A stretch of 64,000 nt of DNA from the NCBI RefSeq assembly GCF_011044495.1, contig NZ_CP049143.1, forward strand, positions 4,154,001 to 4,218,000, given 5' to 3'. The stretch comes from Roseimicrobium sp. ORNL1 (GTDB lineage: Bacteria > Verrucomicrobiota > Verrucomicrobiia > Verrucomicrobiales > Verrucomicrobiaceae). This document shows, one piece after another, positions 48,655 to 57,256 of the stretch; the first letter of the stretch is position 1, and each line of letters opens with the position of its first letter. The position numbers and the translations under genes are program-made. The notes under the pieces were generated by a model. That model made no database searches. It was not told where the DNA came from and saw only the letters and a program-made list of their open reading frames with translations.

Positions 48655-50229
48655 CTAGGCCCGCTCGCTCGTCTGGAAGTCCGGATACGCATTCACTGCG
48701 TGCTCGGAGAAGTCCAGGCCATCCAGCTGCTCTTCCTCGCTCGCGCGGAGGCCGACGGTGAGGTCGATGAGTTTGAAGATGGCGAAACCTGCGACAAAGG
48801 AGAAGGCGGCAACGGAGAAGGTGCCAAGGGCCTGCACGCCAAGCCGGCCGGCGTCGAAACCCTTTTCATCGAAGAGCGCGACGGAAAGGGTTCCCCACAA
48901 TCCGTTTACCAAGTGCACCGGCACGGCGCCGGCCACGTCATCGAGGCGCAGGCGTTCCAGCAAAATGGTCGCGCCTGTGGTGAGAAGTCCGGCCACAGCG
49001 CCCACTACAAGAGCGGATGCCGGGGAGATATTTGCGCAGCACGCGGTGATGCCCACGGCGCCACCGAGCGAGCCGTTGATGGCGATGCCCACATCAGACT
49101 TGCCCTGGGCCAGCCACATGGCGATCATGGCAAAGACGGCTCCGGCGCTTGGGGAGATGAGTGTATTCACGGCAATGCGGCCCATGGCATCATTCGCCGC
49201 CAGGGTGGAGCCGGCATTGAAGCCGAACCAGCCGAACCACAGCAGCAAGGCGCCGAGTGCCGCGAGAGGGAGGTTGTGTCCTGCGATGATGCGTGGTGTG
49301 CCATCTTTGGCAAAGCGTCCCACGCGCGGTCCCACCACGATGACGCCCGCCAGTGCGCAAGCGCCGCCGCAGGCATGCACCACGGAAGAGCCAGCGAAGT
49401 CGATGAAACCCATCGCCTCCAGCCAGCCTTTATCACCTGCCATGCCCCATGAACCACCAGCGCCGCCCCATGCCCAATGCCCGGTGATTGGATAAATCAG
49501 AACAGTGAACAGGGCGGAATAAATCAAATAGCCCATGAACTTGGTCCGCTCTGCAATGGCGCCAGAAACTATAGTGCAAGCCACCGATGCGAACCCGACC
49601 TGGAAGAACCAGAAGACCCACACCTTGTGCTCTGCGCCGAAGTTCGGCAGCCATGTGCTGTCCAGTCCCAGGATGCCCATCCATGAACTACCGAACTGAA
49701 TGTTGAAGCCAATGAGCAGATACACAATCGAGCCGATGCAGAAGTCGAGATAGTTCTTCATCAGCACGTTGATGGAATTCTTGGCGCGACACACGCCAAG
49801 TTCCAGCATGGCGAAGCCCGCCTGCATGTTGAAGACAAGAATCCCCCCCAGCAGGGCCCACACATAAGAGGAATGATCCTGCACGATCTGAAGCATTTCA
49901 GCTGTCACCGATGACGCTGCTGCAGTCGGAGCAGCACTGCCTGCAGGCTCTGCTGCGGCCGCAGTCGACGCAGGGGCAGTGCCCTTCGCCGCCATCGTCT
50001 CTGCCATGGTCTCCAGGATTTTGCTGACATGGTCCAATCGCTTCTCCACATCCTGCATGCCGGCGGACGATGGCGTCTGCGGTTCTGCGATGATGATGCG
50101 GTAGTTCGAGGGGGCTTGTGGAGCTGCTTCGGCATCCGTTGTGGTGGACTGGGCTTGTGCTTGCAGGCACAAGCTCAGACTGATCATGCCCACTAGAGTG
50201 GCTAGAATGGAGGGAGCTGGACGAGTCAT
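48655..50229 (-). CDS. amt: Ammonium transporter Amt with long N-terminal extension
   Basis: 524 residues; a normal AmtB has about 400-430. A signal-like start is followed by a ~110-residue Ala/Pro/Thr-rich extension with a short helical heptad-like segment (MQDVEKRLDHVSKILETMAETM) before the first Amt helix (WALLGGILVFNMQAGFAMLE). Key channel residues are present: Asp in GFIDFAGSSVVHACGG with the first pore His, and the second pore His in VPVHLVNGLWG. It carries ammonium (as NH3/H+) into the cell. It is the last gene of a three-gene leftward operon after a small protein and a roadblock-like protein (22-bp gap). No GlnK is next to it. Confidence 0.95.
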   Translation of the reverse strand: MTRPAPSILATLVGMISLSLCLQAQAQSTTTDAEAAPQAPSNYRIIIAEPQTPSSAGMQDVEKRLDHVSKILETMAETMAAKGTAPASTAAAAEPAGSAAPTAAASSVTAEMLQIVQDHSSYVWALLGGILVFNMQAGFAMLELGVCRAKNSINVLMKNYLDFCIGSIVYLLIGFNIQFGSSWMGILGLDSTWLPNFGAEHKVWVFWFFQVGFASVACTIVSGAIAERTKFMGYLIYSALFTVLIYPITGHWAWGGAGGSWGMAGDKGWLEAMGFIDFAGSSVVHACGGACALAGVIVVGPRVGRFAKDGTPRIIAGHNLPLAALGALLLWFGWFGFNAGSTLAANDAMGRIAVNTLISPSAGAVFAMIAMWLAQGKSDVGIAINGSLGGAVGITACCANISPASALVVGAVAGLLTTGATILLERLRLDDVAGAVPVHLVNGLWGTLSVALFDEKGFDAGRLGVQALGTFSVAAFSFVAGFAIFKLIDLTVGLRASEEEQLDGLDFSEHAVNAYPDFQTSERA

Positions 50230-50251
50230 GGTTATGTCGAAATCAGAAAGT

Positions 50252-51049
50252 TCAAAGTTTTGCCTCGGCTAGGGCGTGTTCGAGTTCGCTGAGAAGGGCG
50301 TCGCGCTTGGCCTTGTTGGGCACCTGATCCAGCACCGCCCTGGCAAGCGTCTTGGCATCGGCAGGACTGATTTTGGAGGCATCCTTCCCGTGCTTGGATT
50401 CGCTCATCCGGTTGATGAGCCGCACGGCCTGTGCATTTCCCATCACCTTGCCCAGAATGGTTTCCAGCATCTCACTCACCTTCGGCCACGTATTGTGCAC
50501 GGGTTCTGCCAGGATAGCTTTCTCCCGCACTGGAACTGCAACTGCAACAACATCATCCGCAGCGGCAAAGGCCACGGGCACCACTACCGGATCAGACTCC
50601 GGCTTCGGTTCCGGCTTGGTCGGGACCTTCACCGTATCCAGTTTGATCGGGGGCGTTGGCGCAGCGGCTTCGACCTTCGCGATCTCGACCTTCGCAGCCT
50701 CAAGCTGTGAGGCATAGTCCGTGAGAAAGGCGCCGGCCGCGAGTGATGCCTTGTCCAGATCAGCCTGCGGCGTGAGAAGCAGCGCGAGCTGGATTTGATC
50801 CTTAATCGTCACAAGGAGGGACCCGGAGTCAAAGAGCATCAGCACCTGACGCACGCGGCGTTTCACCTGGGTGTAGCCAGCCGCCATTTGTGTCACGTAA
50901 TCACCCAGCTCATTGGTCCGCACATCCGCAAAGGGCATGTGATTGGCCAGTTGACTGCCGCCCTTATTCAAAAGGAGACCCACCACTCCGGAAATACGGT
51001 ACAGGTGAATCGTTGCGGCACTGATCTCAGAAAAGTCTGTAGCAGCCAT
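50252..51049 (-). CDS. Roadblock/LC7-like domain protein with C-terminal helical region
   Basis: 265 residues. Residues 1-110 show an alpha/beta pattern (SGVVGLLLNKGGSQLANHMPF, MLFDSGSLLVTIKDQIQLALLLTP) that fits the roadblock/MglB fold, in which homodimers regulate small GTPases. A Pro/Lys/Glu/Asp linker (residues 130-180) is followed by a helical C-terminal domain (EMLETILGKVMGNAQAVRLIN). The fold is inferred, not proven. The gene sits 16 bp after a small protein gene and 22 bp before amt; the operon suggests a link to ammonium uptake, but no GTPase is present. Confidence 0.55.
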   Translation of the reverse strand: MAATDFSEISAATIHLYRISGVVGLLLNKGGSQLANHMPFADVRTNELGDYVTQMAAGYTQVKRRVRQVLMLFDSGSLLVTIKDQIQLALLLTPQADLDKASLAAGAFLTDYASQLEAAKVEIAKVEAAAPTPPIKLDTVKVPTKPEPKPESDPVVVPVAFAAADDVVAVAVPVREKAILAEPVHNTWPKVSEMLETILGKVMGNAQAVRLINRMSESKHGKDASKISPADAKTLARAVLDQVPNKAKRDALLSELEHALAEAKL

Positions 51050-51065
51050 GTAAAAGAGGGAACTA

Positions 51066-51383
51066 TTAGTCGCGATGCTCTTCCCGAAGAGTTTCCACGA
51101 GTTCGCTCAAGGAGCGGCGCTTTGTGCTGATAAAGCCATTGACGGAGGGAGCTCCTCCTATCGGTGGCGCATAATAGATGGCCGTCTGGGACTGTGAGTC
51201 CTCCACCACCGCCAATTCCAGGCTTTGCATACCCAAATTGGTGCCTATCAGTTGCGCAAAATAATCAACAAACTTTACCTCTCCTAGAAAACGTTGCTGT
51301 TCGTCGGGATTGCCCGTACCGCGGACGCCCTGGTCCGCAGTCACCTGGAATAGTGGCACACGTTGTGAATCTATAGAAGTCAT
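51066..51383 (-). CDS. Small hypothetical protein, first gene of the amt operon
   Basis: 105 residues, ATG 51383. No signal or membrane segment. The centre EVKFVDYFAQLIGTNLGMQSLELAVVED looks alpha/beta and the end is a charged helix (RRSLSELVETLREEHRD). It could be another small regulator with the roadblock-like protein. No family recognised. Confidence 0.6.
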   Translation of the reverse strand: MTSIDSQRVPLFQVTADQGVRGTGNPDEQQRFLGEVKFVDYFAQLIGTNLGMQSLELAVVEDSQSQTAIYYAPPIGGAPSVNGFISTKRRSLSELVETLREEHRD

Positions 51384-51510
51384 GAATAAGATGGTCGCTG
51401 CGTGTCACTAAGCAGTCCCGATGCCAAAGTGCTCCGATTGTCGCAGAACCTTTGTTTTTAATTGCAGAGCCGCACGGGATAGAGGTGCGGAGCTCAAACG
51501 TTCATTTCAA

Positions 51511-52503
51511 ATGCATCGAAGGCATTTCCTCCAATCTGCAGCGACGCTCGGCGCAATCACTATCTCCGGAGTGACTCCACGCGACACTTTCGCTGCCGCT
51601 TCGCCTACTCATAATGCGTTCTCACTCACGGATAATACCGTTTCCCTGCGCAGTCCCGGCGTCTCTGGACCAGTACGCATCACCATGCTGTCCGACACAC
51701 ACCTCGGACTGCAGGACGCACGTGAAGAACCCTTCGCCCAGTACAGCAAACGCATGGCAGGTGCTTATGTGAAGACGCGCCATGCCAAGTCCGGCGGGCA
51801 AACCTCACCACAGGAAAGCTTTATAGAAGGCATTGCCATCGCGCAAAAGAACAAGGCGGACCTGCTCGCTCTGCCGGGCGACCTGTTCAGCTTTCCTTCC
51901 GAGGCGAATGTAGAGTGGGCGGCGCAAAAGCTTCAGGAGTCCGGCCTCACGTGGCTCTATACCGCAGGCAATCACGACTGGCACTACGAAGGGATGGAAG
52001 GCACCAGTCAGGCGCTGCGCGAAACGTGGATCCAGAAGCGGCTGCTTCCACTCTATCAAGGATCCAATCCACTCATCTCATTTCGCGACATCAACGGGCT
52101 GCGCATCATCGCGGTGGATAACTCCACGTATGAAATCCTGCCCGATCAACTCGACGAATTCCGCCGCCTTATACGTGCGGGTCTGCCCACACTACTCTTC
52201 ATTCACATCCCACTCTATGCACTGGGGCGGCCACTGGGCTTTGGTTGCGGACATCCAGAGTGGGGTGCTAAGTCTGACAAGAACTTCACCATCGAGCGCC
52301 GGCCAAAGTGGCGCGAGGCAGGCCACACGCAAACGACCATGGACTTCCATCGCGAAGTCCTCGCGTCCTCCAACCTCCTCGCCGTCTTCGCTGGTCATAC
52401 CCATTCGCCTTCGCTCGATCTGCTGAACGGCATCCCTCAAGTGGTGAGCGATGACAACGCCAGCGGCGGACGCCTGGACATTGAAGTCCTTCCGTTTTCA
52501 TGA
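51511..52503 (+). CDS. Tat-exported metallophosphoesterase
   Basis: 330 residues. A Tat-like signal (MHRRHFLQSAATLGAI) leads to a calcineurin-like phosphoesterase with metal-binding motifs TMLSDTHLG, LALPGDLF, YTAGNHDWH and FAGHTHSPS; an additional LFIHIPLY block supplies the remaining His. These are the canonical Dx(H), GD, GNHD/E and GHxH ligands of the family. Likely an extracytoplasmic phosphatase or nucleotidase; specificity unknown. ATG 51511 is fixed by the signal. It is divergent from the amt operon. Confidence 0.9.
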   Translation: MHRRHFLQSAATLGAITISGVTPRDTFAAASPTHNAFSLTDNTVSLRSPGVSGPVRITMLSDTHLGLQDAREEPFAQYSKRMAGAYVKTRHAKSGGQTSPQESFIEGIAIAQKNKADLLALPGDLFSFPSEANVEWAAQKLQESGLTWLYTAGNHDWHYEGMEGTSQALRETWIQKRLLPLYQGSNPLISFRDINGLRIIAVDNSTYEILPDQLDEFRRLIRAGLPTLLFIHIPLYALGRPLGFGCGHPEWGAKSDKNFTIERRPKWREAGHTQTTMDFHREVLASSNLLAVFAGHTHSPSLDLLNGIPQVVSDDNASGGRLDIEVLPFS

Positions 52504-52516
52504 CGGACGACCAGCA

Positions 52517-52550
52517 TAAAAAGAAGCGCGCACGGTCACCCGTGCGCGCT
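52517..52550 (-). terminator. Rho-independent terminator of the aminotransferase gene
   Basis: Read leftwards: 11-bp stem agcgcgcacgg / ccgtgcgcgct (52525-52535 with 52540-52550), 4-nt loop, followed by tctttttatg. It also lies just after the stop of the convergent phosphoesterase gene. Confidence 0.85.
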
Positions 52551-52576
52551 CTGTAAGACTCTAAGAACAGACCAGC

Positions 52577-53743
52577 TTAGTGCTGGTTGCAGAACTCTTC
52601 GAAGCGGTCCATGCCGGCGTTGATGACGTCCAGGCTGGTCGCGTAGCTGAAGCGGATGGTGTACTCCGCACCGAAGGCCACGCCCGGCACCACGGCCACC
52701 TTCTGCTTGCTCAGCAGCTTCTCCGCGAAGTTCACGGACTTGATGCCGATGGGCTCGATGTTCACCAGGAAGTAGAAGGCGCCAAGGGGCTCCACCACGC
52801 GGATGTTCTTGATGGCCTGCAGGCGACCCAGCATGTACTGGCGGCGCATGTCGAACTCTTCACGCATGTCCGCCACGATCTGCTGGTCTCCATTCAGCGC
52901 GGCGATGGCGCCGAACTGGGCGAAGGTGGTCGGGTTGGAGGTCGTGTGGCTCTGAATGGTGTCGATGGCGGTCGCGATCGCCTTCGGAGCGGCGGTGTAG
53001 CCGAGGCGCCATCCGGTCATGGCATAAGCCTTGGAGAAGCCGTTGATGGTGATCGTGAGGTCGTGCACTTCCTTGCTCAGGGAAGCGATGCTGATGTGCT
53101 CCTGACCGGCGTACACGAGCTTCTCGTAGATTTCGTCGGAAAGGATGAGGATGTCTTCACCCAGAGCGATTTCGGCGATGGCTTCCATCTCCGCGCGGCT
53201 GTACACCGAACCCGTCGGGTTGCCGGGCGAGTTCAGGATGATCATCTTCGTGAGAGGCGACATTGCTCCCTCGAACTCATCGGGGGTGATCTTCCAGCCG
53301 TTCTCGGCCTTCGTTTCCACGATCACGGGCACGCCACCAGCGAGACGGACCATCTCAGGATAGCTCGTCCAGTACGGGGCGGGAATGATGACTTCGTCCC
53401 CCGGATTTACGACCGCGAGAATGGCGTTGTAGCAGGAATGCTTCGCGCCGCAGTTCACGCTGATCTGGGAGGGTTCGTAGGAAATGTTGTTGTCCACGCT
53501 CAGCTTCGTGGCGATGGACTCGCGCAGTTCCAGCAGACCGGCGCTCTCGGTGTAGCGGGTCTGGCCGTCGTGCAGCGCCTGGATGGCTGCCTCCGTGATG
53601 TGCGCCGGCGTATTGAAGTCAGGCTCACCTGCGCCGAAGCTCAGCACGTCCACGCCCTGCTTTTTCAGCGCCTTCGCCTGGCTGGTGATAGAGAGAGTCA
53701 GGGACGGCGACAGTTCTGCGACGTTTTTGGCAATGAAGTCCAT
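52577..53743 (-). CDS. Class I/II pyridoxal-phosphate aminotransferase (aspartate-type)
   Basis: 388 residues. Fold-type I aminotransferase with FGAGEPDFNTP (substrate loop), SPGNPTGSVYS, LSDEIYEKLVY (Asp binding the pyridine N and Tyr) and the Schiff-base Lys in INGFSKAYAMTGWRLGY; the carboxylate-binding Arg lies in TIRFSYATS. It matches the Ib-subgroup aspartate/prephenate aminotransferase type, transferring amino groups between aspartate or aromatic substrates and 2-oxoglutarate in the cytoplasm. Specificity between aspartate and prephenate cannot be read from the sequence. ATG 53743; strong terminator after it, monocistronic. Confidence 0.93.
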   Translation of the reverse strand: MDFIAKNVAELSPSLTLSITSQAKALKKQGVDVLSFGAGEPDFNTPAHITEAAIQALHDGQTRYTESAGLLELRESIATKLSVDNNISYEPSQISVNCGAKHSCYNAILAVVNPGDEVIIPAPYWTSYPEMVRLAGGVPVIVETKAENGWKITPDEFEGAMSPLTKMIILNSPGNPTGSVYSRAEMEAIAEIALGEDILILSDEIYEKLVYAGQEHISIASLSKEVHDLTITINGFSKAYAMTGWRLGYTAAPKAIATAIDTIQSHTTSNPTTFAQFGAIAALNGDQQIVADMREEFDMRRQYMLGRLQAIKNIRVVEPLGAFYFLVNIEPIGIKSVNFAEKLLSKQKVAVVPGVAFGAEYTIRFSYATSLDVINAGMDRFEEFCNQH

Positions 53744-53911
53744 TGTGAGGGGCGGGATTGAATGATTGGAGGGAGGGGCAAAAAGGAGAGCTTTGGGCCT
53801 TTGTCAACGATTGTGAAAGGAAAGCGGGCTCATGTCGCAACAAGATCGGCGGCCCGGTCTTGCCCGGTTGCCGCCCTAAACCGTTTCGTGCGTAGAGGAT
53901 TCAGCCCGAAA

Positions 53912-54751
53912 TCATCCCAGCCGTCCCTGGGCAGTGACCCACTTCCCACGGGTGACAATTTCTTCGAAGACGAACCCCGCCTTCCGCCCGGCATTCAGGC
54001 AGCCATCGGCCTGGGTCTTTAAAATACCCGAAATGAGGAGGGTACCTTTCTTTTTGATGGCGCGGGCCATCTTGGGGAAAGCCTCCTCCAGCACATCGTG
54101 GAAGAGATTGGCCGCCACGCAGTCCCACTTCTCCTTCGGCTTCCATTTGAGGACATCCGCCACCTCCAGAGTGACCTTCTTGGTCCGGTTCCGCTTCAGG
54201 TTTTGCAGGGCCACTTTGATGGCCAGTTCGTCGAAATCACAGCCCCAGGCCTTCGCGGCGCCCAGTCGCTCCGCCGCGATGGCCAGCACGCCGCTGCCCG
54301 TGCCCAGGTCCAGCATGGTCCAGGGGGTACCCTCCCGCTCCTCCGCAATGTCCACCAGCATGCGCAGCACCGTGGAGGTGGTCTCATGGTGACCAGTGCC
54401 AAAAGCCATGTCCGGCGGGATGCTGATGATCTGGCGCCCCGGATGCTCCCGGCCCAGCGCCGCCAGCTTGGTGCGCTCCTTGTCCCCGACAATGAGAAGC
54501 CGGTCCCGCACTTTTACCGGCACGGGCGGGTCAGGGTTCATCGCCGCCCAGTTACGGGCCTTCACCTCGCGCACCACGCCGCCGAAATGGCTCTGGATTT
54601 CCTCCGCCTCCTTCTTCTTCTCACAATACACCTCCACACGCACGGTATGGCGCCCCGGGATTCGCGTGATGACAAACCGCGGATCCCCCGCGAAACGCTC
54701 CTCCCAGGCATCTACCCACGTGTTCCCTGAAAGCTTGGACCAGACAAACAT
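53912..54751 (-). CDS. prmA: Ribosomal protein L11 methyltransferase PrmA
   Basis: 279 residues. PrmA trimethylates amino groups of ribosomal protein L11 using SAM. The characteristic MAFGTGHHETT, DLGTGSGVLAIAAERLGA (motif I), CDFDELAIKVALQN and ANLFHDVL motifs are all present. The N-terminal ~75 residues form the usual ferredoxin-like substrate-recognition domain. Length is normal. ATG 54751. No obvious operon partner; the aminotransferase gene downstream has its own promoter region. Confidence 0.93.
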   Translation of the reverse strand: MFVWSKLSGNTWVDAWEERFAGDPRFVITRIPGRHTVRVEVYCEKKKEAEEIQSHFGGVVREVKARNWAAMNPDPPVPVKVRDRLLIVGDKERTKLAALGREHPGRQIISIPPDMAFGTGHHETTSTVLRMLVDIAEEREGTPWTMLDLGTGSGVLAIAAERLGAAKAWGCDFDELAIKVALQNLKRNRTKKVTLEVADVLKWKPKEKWDCVAANLFHDVLEEAFPKMARAIKKKGTLLISGILKTQADGCLNAGRKAGFVFEEIVTRGKWVTAQGRLG

Positions 54752-54858
54752 GGGTGGATGCTAGCGTGCCCCGAACCGGATGGCAGCGAAAAATGTGCCT
54801 CTTCCCTTTTTCTTAATGCCCCTGCGAACTCCCATCCCAAGAGCAACCCGTGAAAAAT

Positions 54859-57159
54859 TCAATTCCTTCCCTTGGGTAGAGCAGCCGTGGCCGGCACCAA
54901 CTCCTGGAGCCAGGTCGGCAGCGGCGGGCGTTCTCCGTCTTTGGAAAATCGCTGGCGCCAGTTTTCATCTGTAAGGGTCGTGGAAGCGTCCACTTCGTGG
55001 TAGGGCATCACGATGCCGCGGCAGAGCACTTCTTTGCCTTCCCATGGGTAGAGCACATAGAGATGGCGCGGCCGGCCAATGCCCACGTGCTGCATGCTGC
55101 TTCGCTGAGGCTGCGAGGAAAGGAAGGCAATACGCGGAGCATCATCATGGGGATGGAAAAGCGCCTGACCCCGGTAGAGCATGATTTCCGATAGTTCATG
55201 GCCGATGCCTGAGACGAGATTGTTCTCACTGTCGGTGAATGCGCGACGATCGAGCTGCTTGTCCGCCAGGAAGGAGAGACGCAGGCACAGGACCTCCAAC
55301 TGGTGCCAGAGCACATCCGTTCGGATACGGTCCTCTTGCAGGATGCGCCACAATTCACTGCCTGGCCTCGCTTCCCGCTCGACTCTCGTTGCCAGCTTTT
55401 CAAGCTCGTCCGCCAGCTTGTGCACATCCGCGAGGGTGGGATTCTTCAGTTTGTCGTGATCCATCGGCACGCGATAAGTCCCAAGCTCATGGGACAATAC
55501 CCAGGTAGCCCCGAAAATCTCCTGCTCACCTGGCTTTTCCGCCGCGCGAGCCCGTTCGCTCTTCGCTGTCTCTCTCATCTCCTCCACCACGGCGGCCACG
55601 GGATTCCCCACGGCCTCCGCATCGGAGGCAAGCCGGGCCATGGTGTGGGCACACCAGCTCAGTCGCATAAAAAACTCCGGGACTGGCTCGACGAAACCCT
55701 GCGGCGATCCCATGCCACTCAGCACGTGCACCTCTGGCTTCGCCTGGAGTACCCAGGCGTGTCGGTCCTGAGCCCAACTTGCTGCGATGGTCTGCATTGC
55801 CTTCGCCTGCCATGCGGCACTGCGCATGAAAGCAGGCGCGCGTTCATCCACTTCTGCCGCCCAGCGCAACGCACCTCGGTACCGCAGTTCCGGATACCAC
55901 CCACGAGTGAGCCTCTTCCACCAGGGCAGAGCATTATTCGCGGGATTCCTATAGTCTTCTCCCAACGAGGGCCTGCCTGCCGCCAGGCGAGTCAATGCCT
56001 CTTTCCCATATTGCTCCTCGAAGAGCTTTTCCGCAGATGGAACTCCCAGCCACGCATTGAAAGAAAGTCCTGGAGAGATGGCAGGCTGTGTCACGGGTTG
56101 AGCGGCGACCGCAGTGTACATGGCCAGGTCTTCAGGGAGTCTGTAGGTACTCAAGACCCGGAACTCCACGTCCTCATCCCCGGGCACCGTCTCACGCAAT
56201 CGATCCGAGATGGGAGATGCCTTGTAACCCTTCTGTTGTATGTCCGATTGCACAACCTCCAAACCGCCCTTGAAGAGCGCCTCATCCACCGTCAGCTTGT
56301 CTTCCCGATAGGAACCTATCCGTGTTTCATCGAGATCGAGATTGTCCGACGCTCCACCCAGAGCCTCGAAAAGAATGCTGCGGCTCGTCAAGATGCCTCC
56401 ATAATGGCGCATCCGAATGCTGCCCAGCATGTGGTAGGCGAGATGCTCCTCCGGGAGCTCCCCCCGAAATGGCACCAATTGCAACCAGCGCACGGCCCTG
56501 AAGTATCTGCCCAGCAGGGCCTTGTCCGCATAAAATCCTATGGGACGAAAAAGCGCATATTCAAACGCGAGAAATGAAGGCTCCGGCTTCCCCAACATCG
56601 CCGGCTTGTACCTCCCCTCGGCCTTTTGGATGAGCGCAACTTCGTCTTCAATGGCCTTCTTCAACTCCGAGGGAGCGCCTTCAAGTTCACCACCCATGAG
56701 TTTCAACGCCACACCCATGATGGACATGGCCCGGTTCTTGGATCTGGTGATCAGCGAGGCATCCCCCGCATAGCACCTTTCGATGCTGCGGAGGTCCTTC
56801 CACACGGTGCCGCAGAAATCCTTCAGTCCCGTCGCCTGCACTTCCTCCTGCTGGCGGAGCGTCTCCTCAAAAAGGACGTGGTAGGCATTGAGCACCGCGT
56901 CGCTCGTCACAAACTGGGGTTCTCTTCCACCGAGGTACGCGCGGAAGGACTGGCGCTCCTCCACGCCGGTGACCAGGAACTTGTCCTTCTCCAAGCGGGT
57001 TGACTGGTCATCCGTCAATCCGGCACGCTGCGCGGCTTCCTGCCAGTTCTTGGGGGGCTTGGGACCATCTTCATCTGCCAGGCTGGTTGAAATGCCAAGG
57101 GATGCAATGGTCAGCGGCAACAAGACACGGGAAAACATGGCGCAGGCTAACCTTTTCAT
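54859..57159 (-). CDS. DUF3160 family secreted protein
   Basis: 766 residues, ATG 57159, with signal peptide (MFSRVLLPLTIASLGISTSLA). The DUF3160 core starts near residue 75 with REPQFVTSDAVLNAYHVLFEETLR and continues YAGDASLITRSKNRA. The Pro- and Trp-rich middle (PAISPGLSFNAWLGVPSAEKLFEEQYG, WYPELRYRGALRWAAEVDE) and the late GSELWRILQEDRIRTDVL match the long form of the family. Function of DUF3160 is unknown; proteins are exported and abundant in Verrucomicrobiota and Planctomycetota. It is divergent from the GntR regulator, with a 30-bp palindrome between, so it may be controlled with the sugar-acid cluster. Confidence 0.87.
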   Translation of the reverse strand: MKRLACAMFSRVLLPLTIASLGISTSLADEDGPKPPKNWQEAAQRAGLTDDQSTRLEKDKFLVTGVEERQSFRAYLGGREPQFVTSDAVLNAYHVLFEETLRQQEEVQATGLKDFCGTVWKDLRSIERCYAGDASLITRSKNRAMSIMGVALKLMGGELEGAPSELKKAIEDEVALIQKAEGRYKPAMLGKPEPSFLAFEYALFRPIGFYADKALLGRYFRAVRWLQLVPFRGELPEEHLAYHMLGSIRMRHYGGILTSRSILFEALGGASDNLDLDETRIGSYREDKLTVDEALFKGGLEVVQSDIQQKGYKASPISDRLRETVPGDEDVEFRVLSTYRLPEDLAMYTAVAAQPVTQPAISPGLSFNAWLGVPSAEKLFEEQYGKEALTRLAAGRPSLGEDYRNPANNALPWWKRLTRGWYPELRYRGALRWAAEVDERAPAFMRSAAWQAKAMQTIAASWAQDRHAWVLQAKPEVHVLSGMGSPQGFVEPVPEFFMRLSWCAHTMARLASDAEAVGNPVAAVVEEMRETAKSERARAAEKPGEQEIFGATWVLSHELGTYRVPMDHDKLKNPTLADVHKLADELEKLATRVEREARPGSELWRILQEDRIRTDVLWHQLEVLCLRLSFLADKQLDRRAFTDSENNLVSGIGHELSEIMLYRGQALFHPHDDAPRIAFLSSQPQRSSMQHVGIGRPRHLYVLYPWEGKEVLCRGIVMPYHEVDASTTLTDENWRQRFSKDGERPPLPTWLQELVPATAALPKGRN

Positions 57160-57226
57160 TCCGTGAATGTCACGCTCCAAGTCCCGGCGGTTTGCAGGGT
57201 GAAGAAAAACTCACGCTTGACCGCCC

Positions 57227-57256
57227 ACCACAAAACCGGTATACCGGTTTTGTGGT
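57227..57256. promoter_or_regulatory. Perfect 30-bp palindrome, probable GntR-family operator
   Basis: accacaaaaccggt and its exact complement meet with no spacer (57227-57256); centre ccggtataccgg. It resembles the ttGGTATACCaa operators of UxuR/ExuR-type FadR-subfamily regulators. It overlaps the GTG (57252) taken as the regulator start and lies 70 bp from the DUF3160 start, so it may control both directions. Confidence 0.75.

Noticed and set aside
52517-52550. Terminator for the phosphoesterase gene (plus strand)
   Set aside because: The T-run is on the minus-strand side; rightwards it is followed by ctgtaag, so it mainly serves the aminotransferase.
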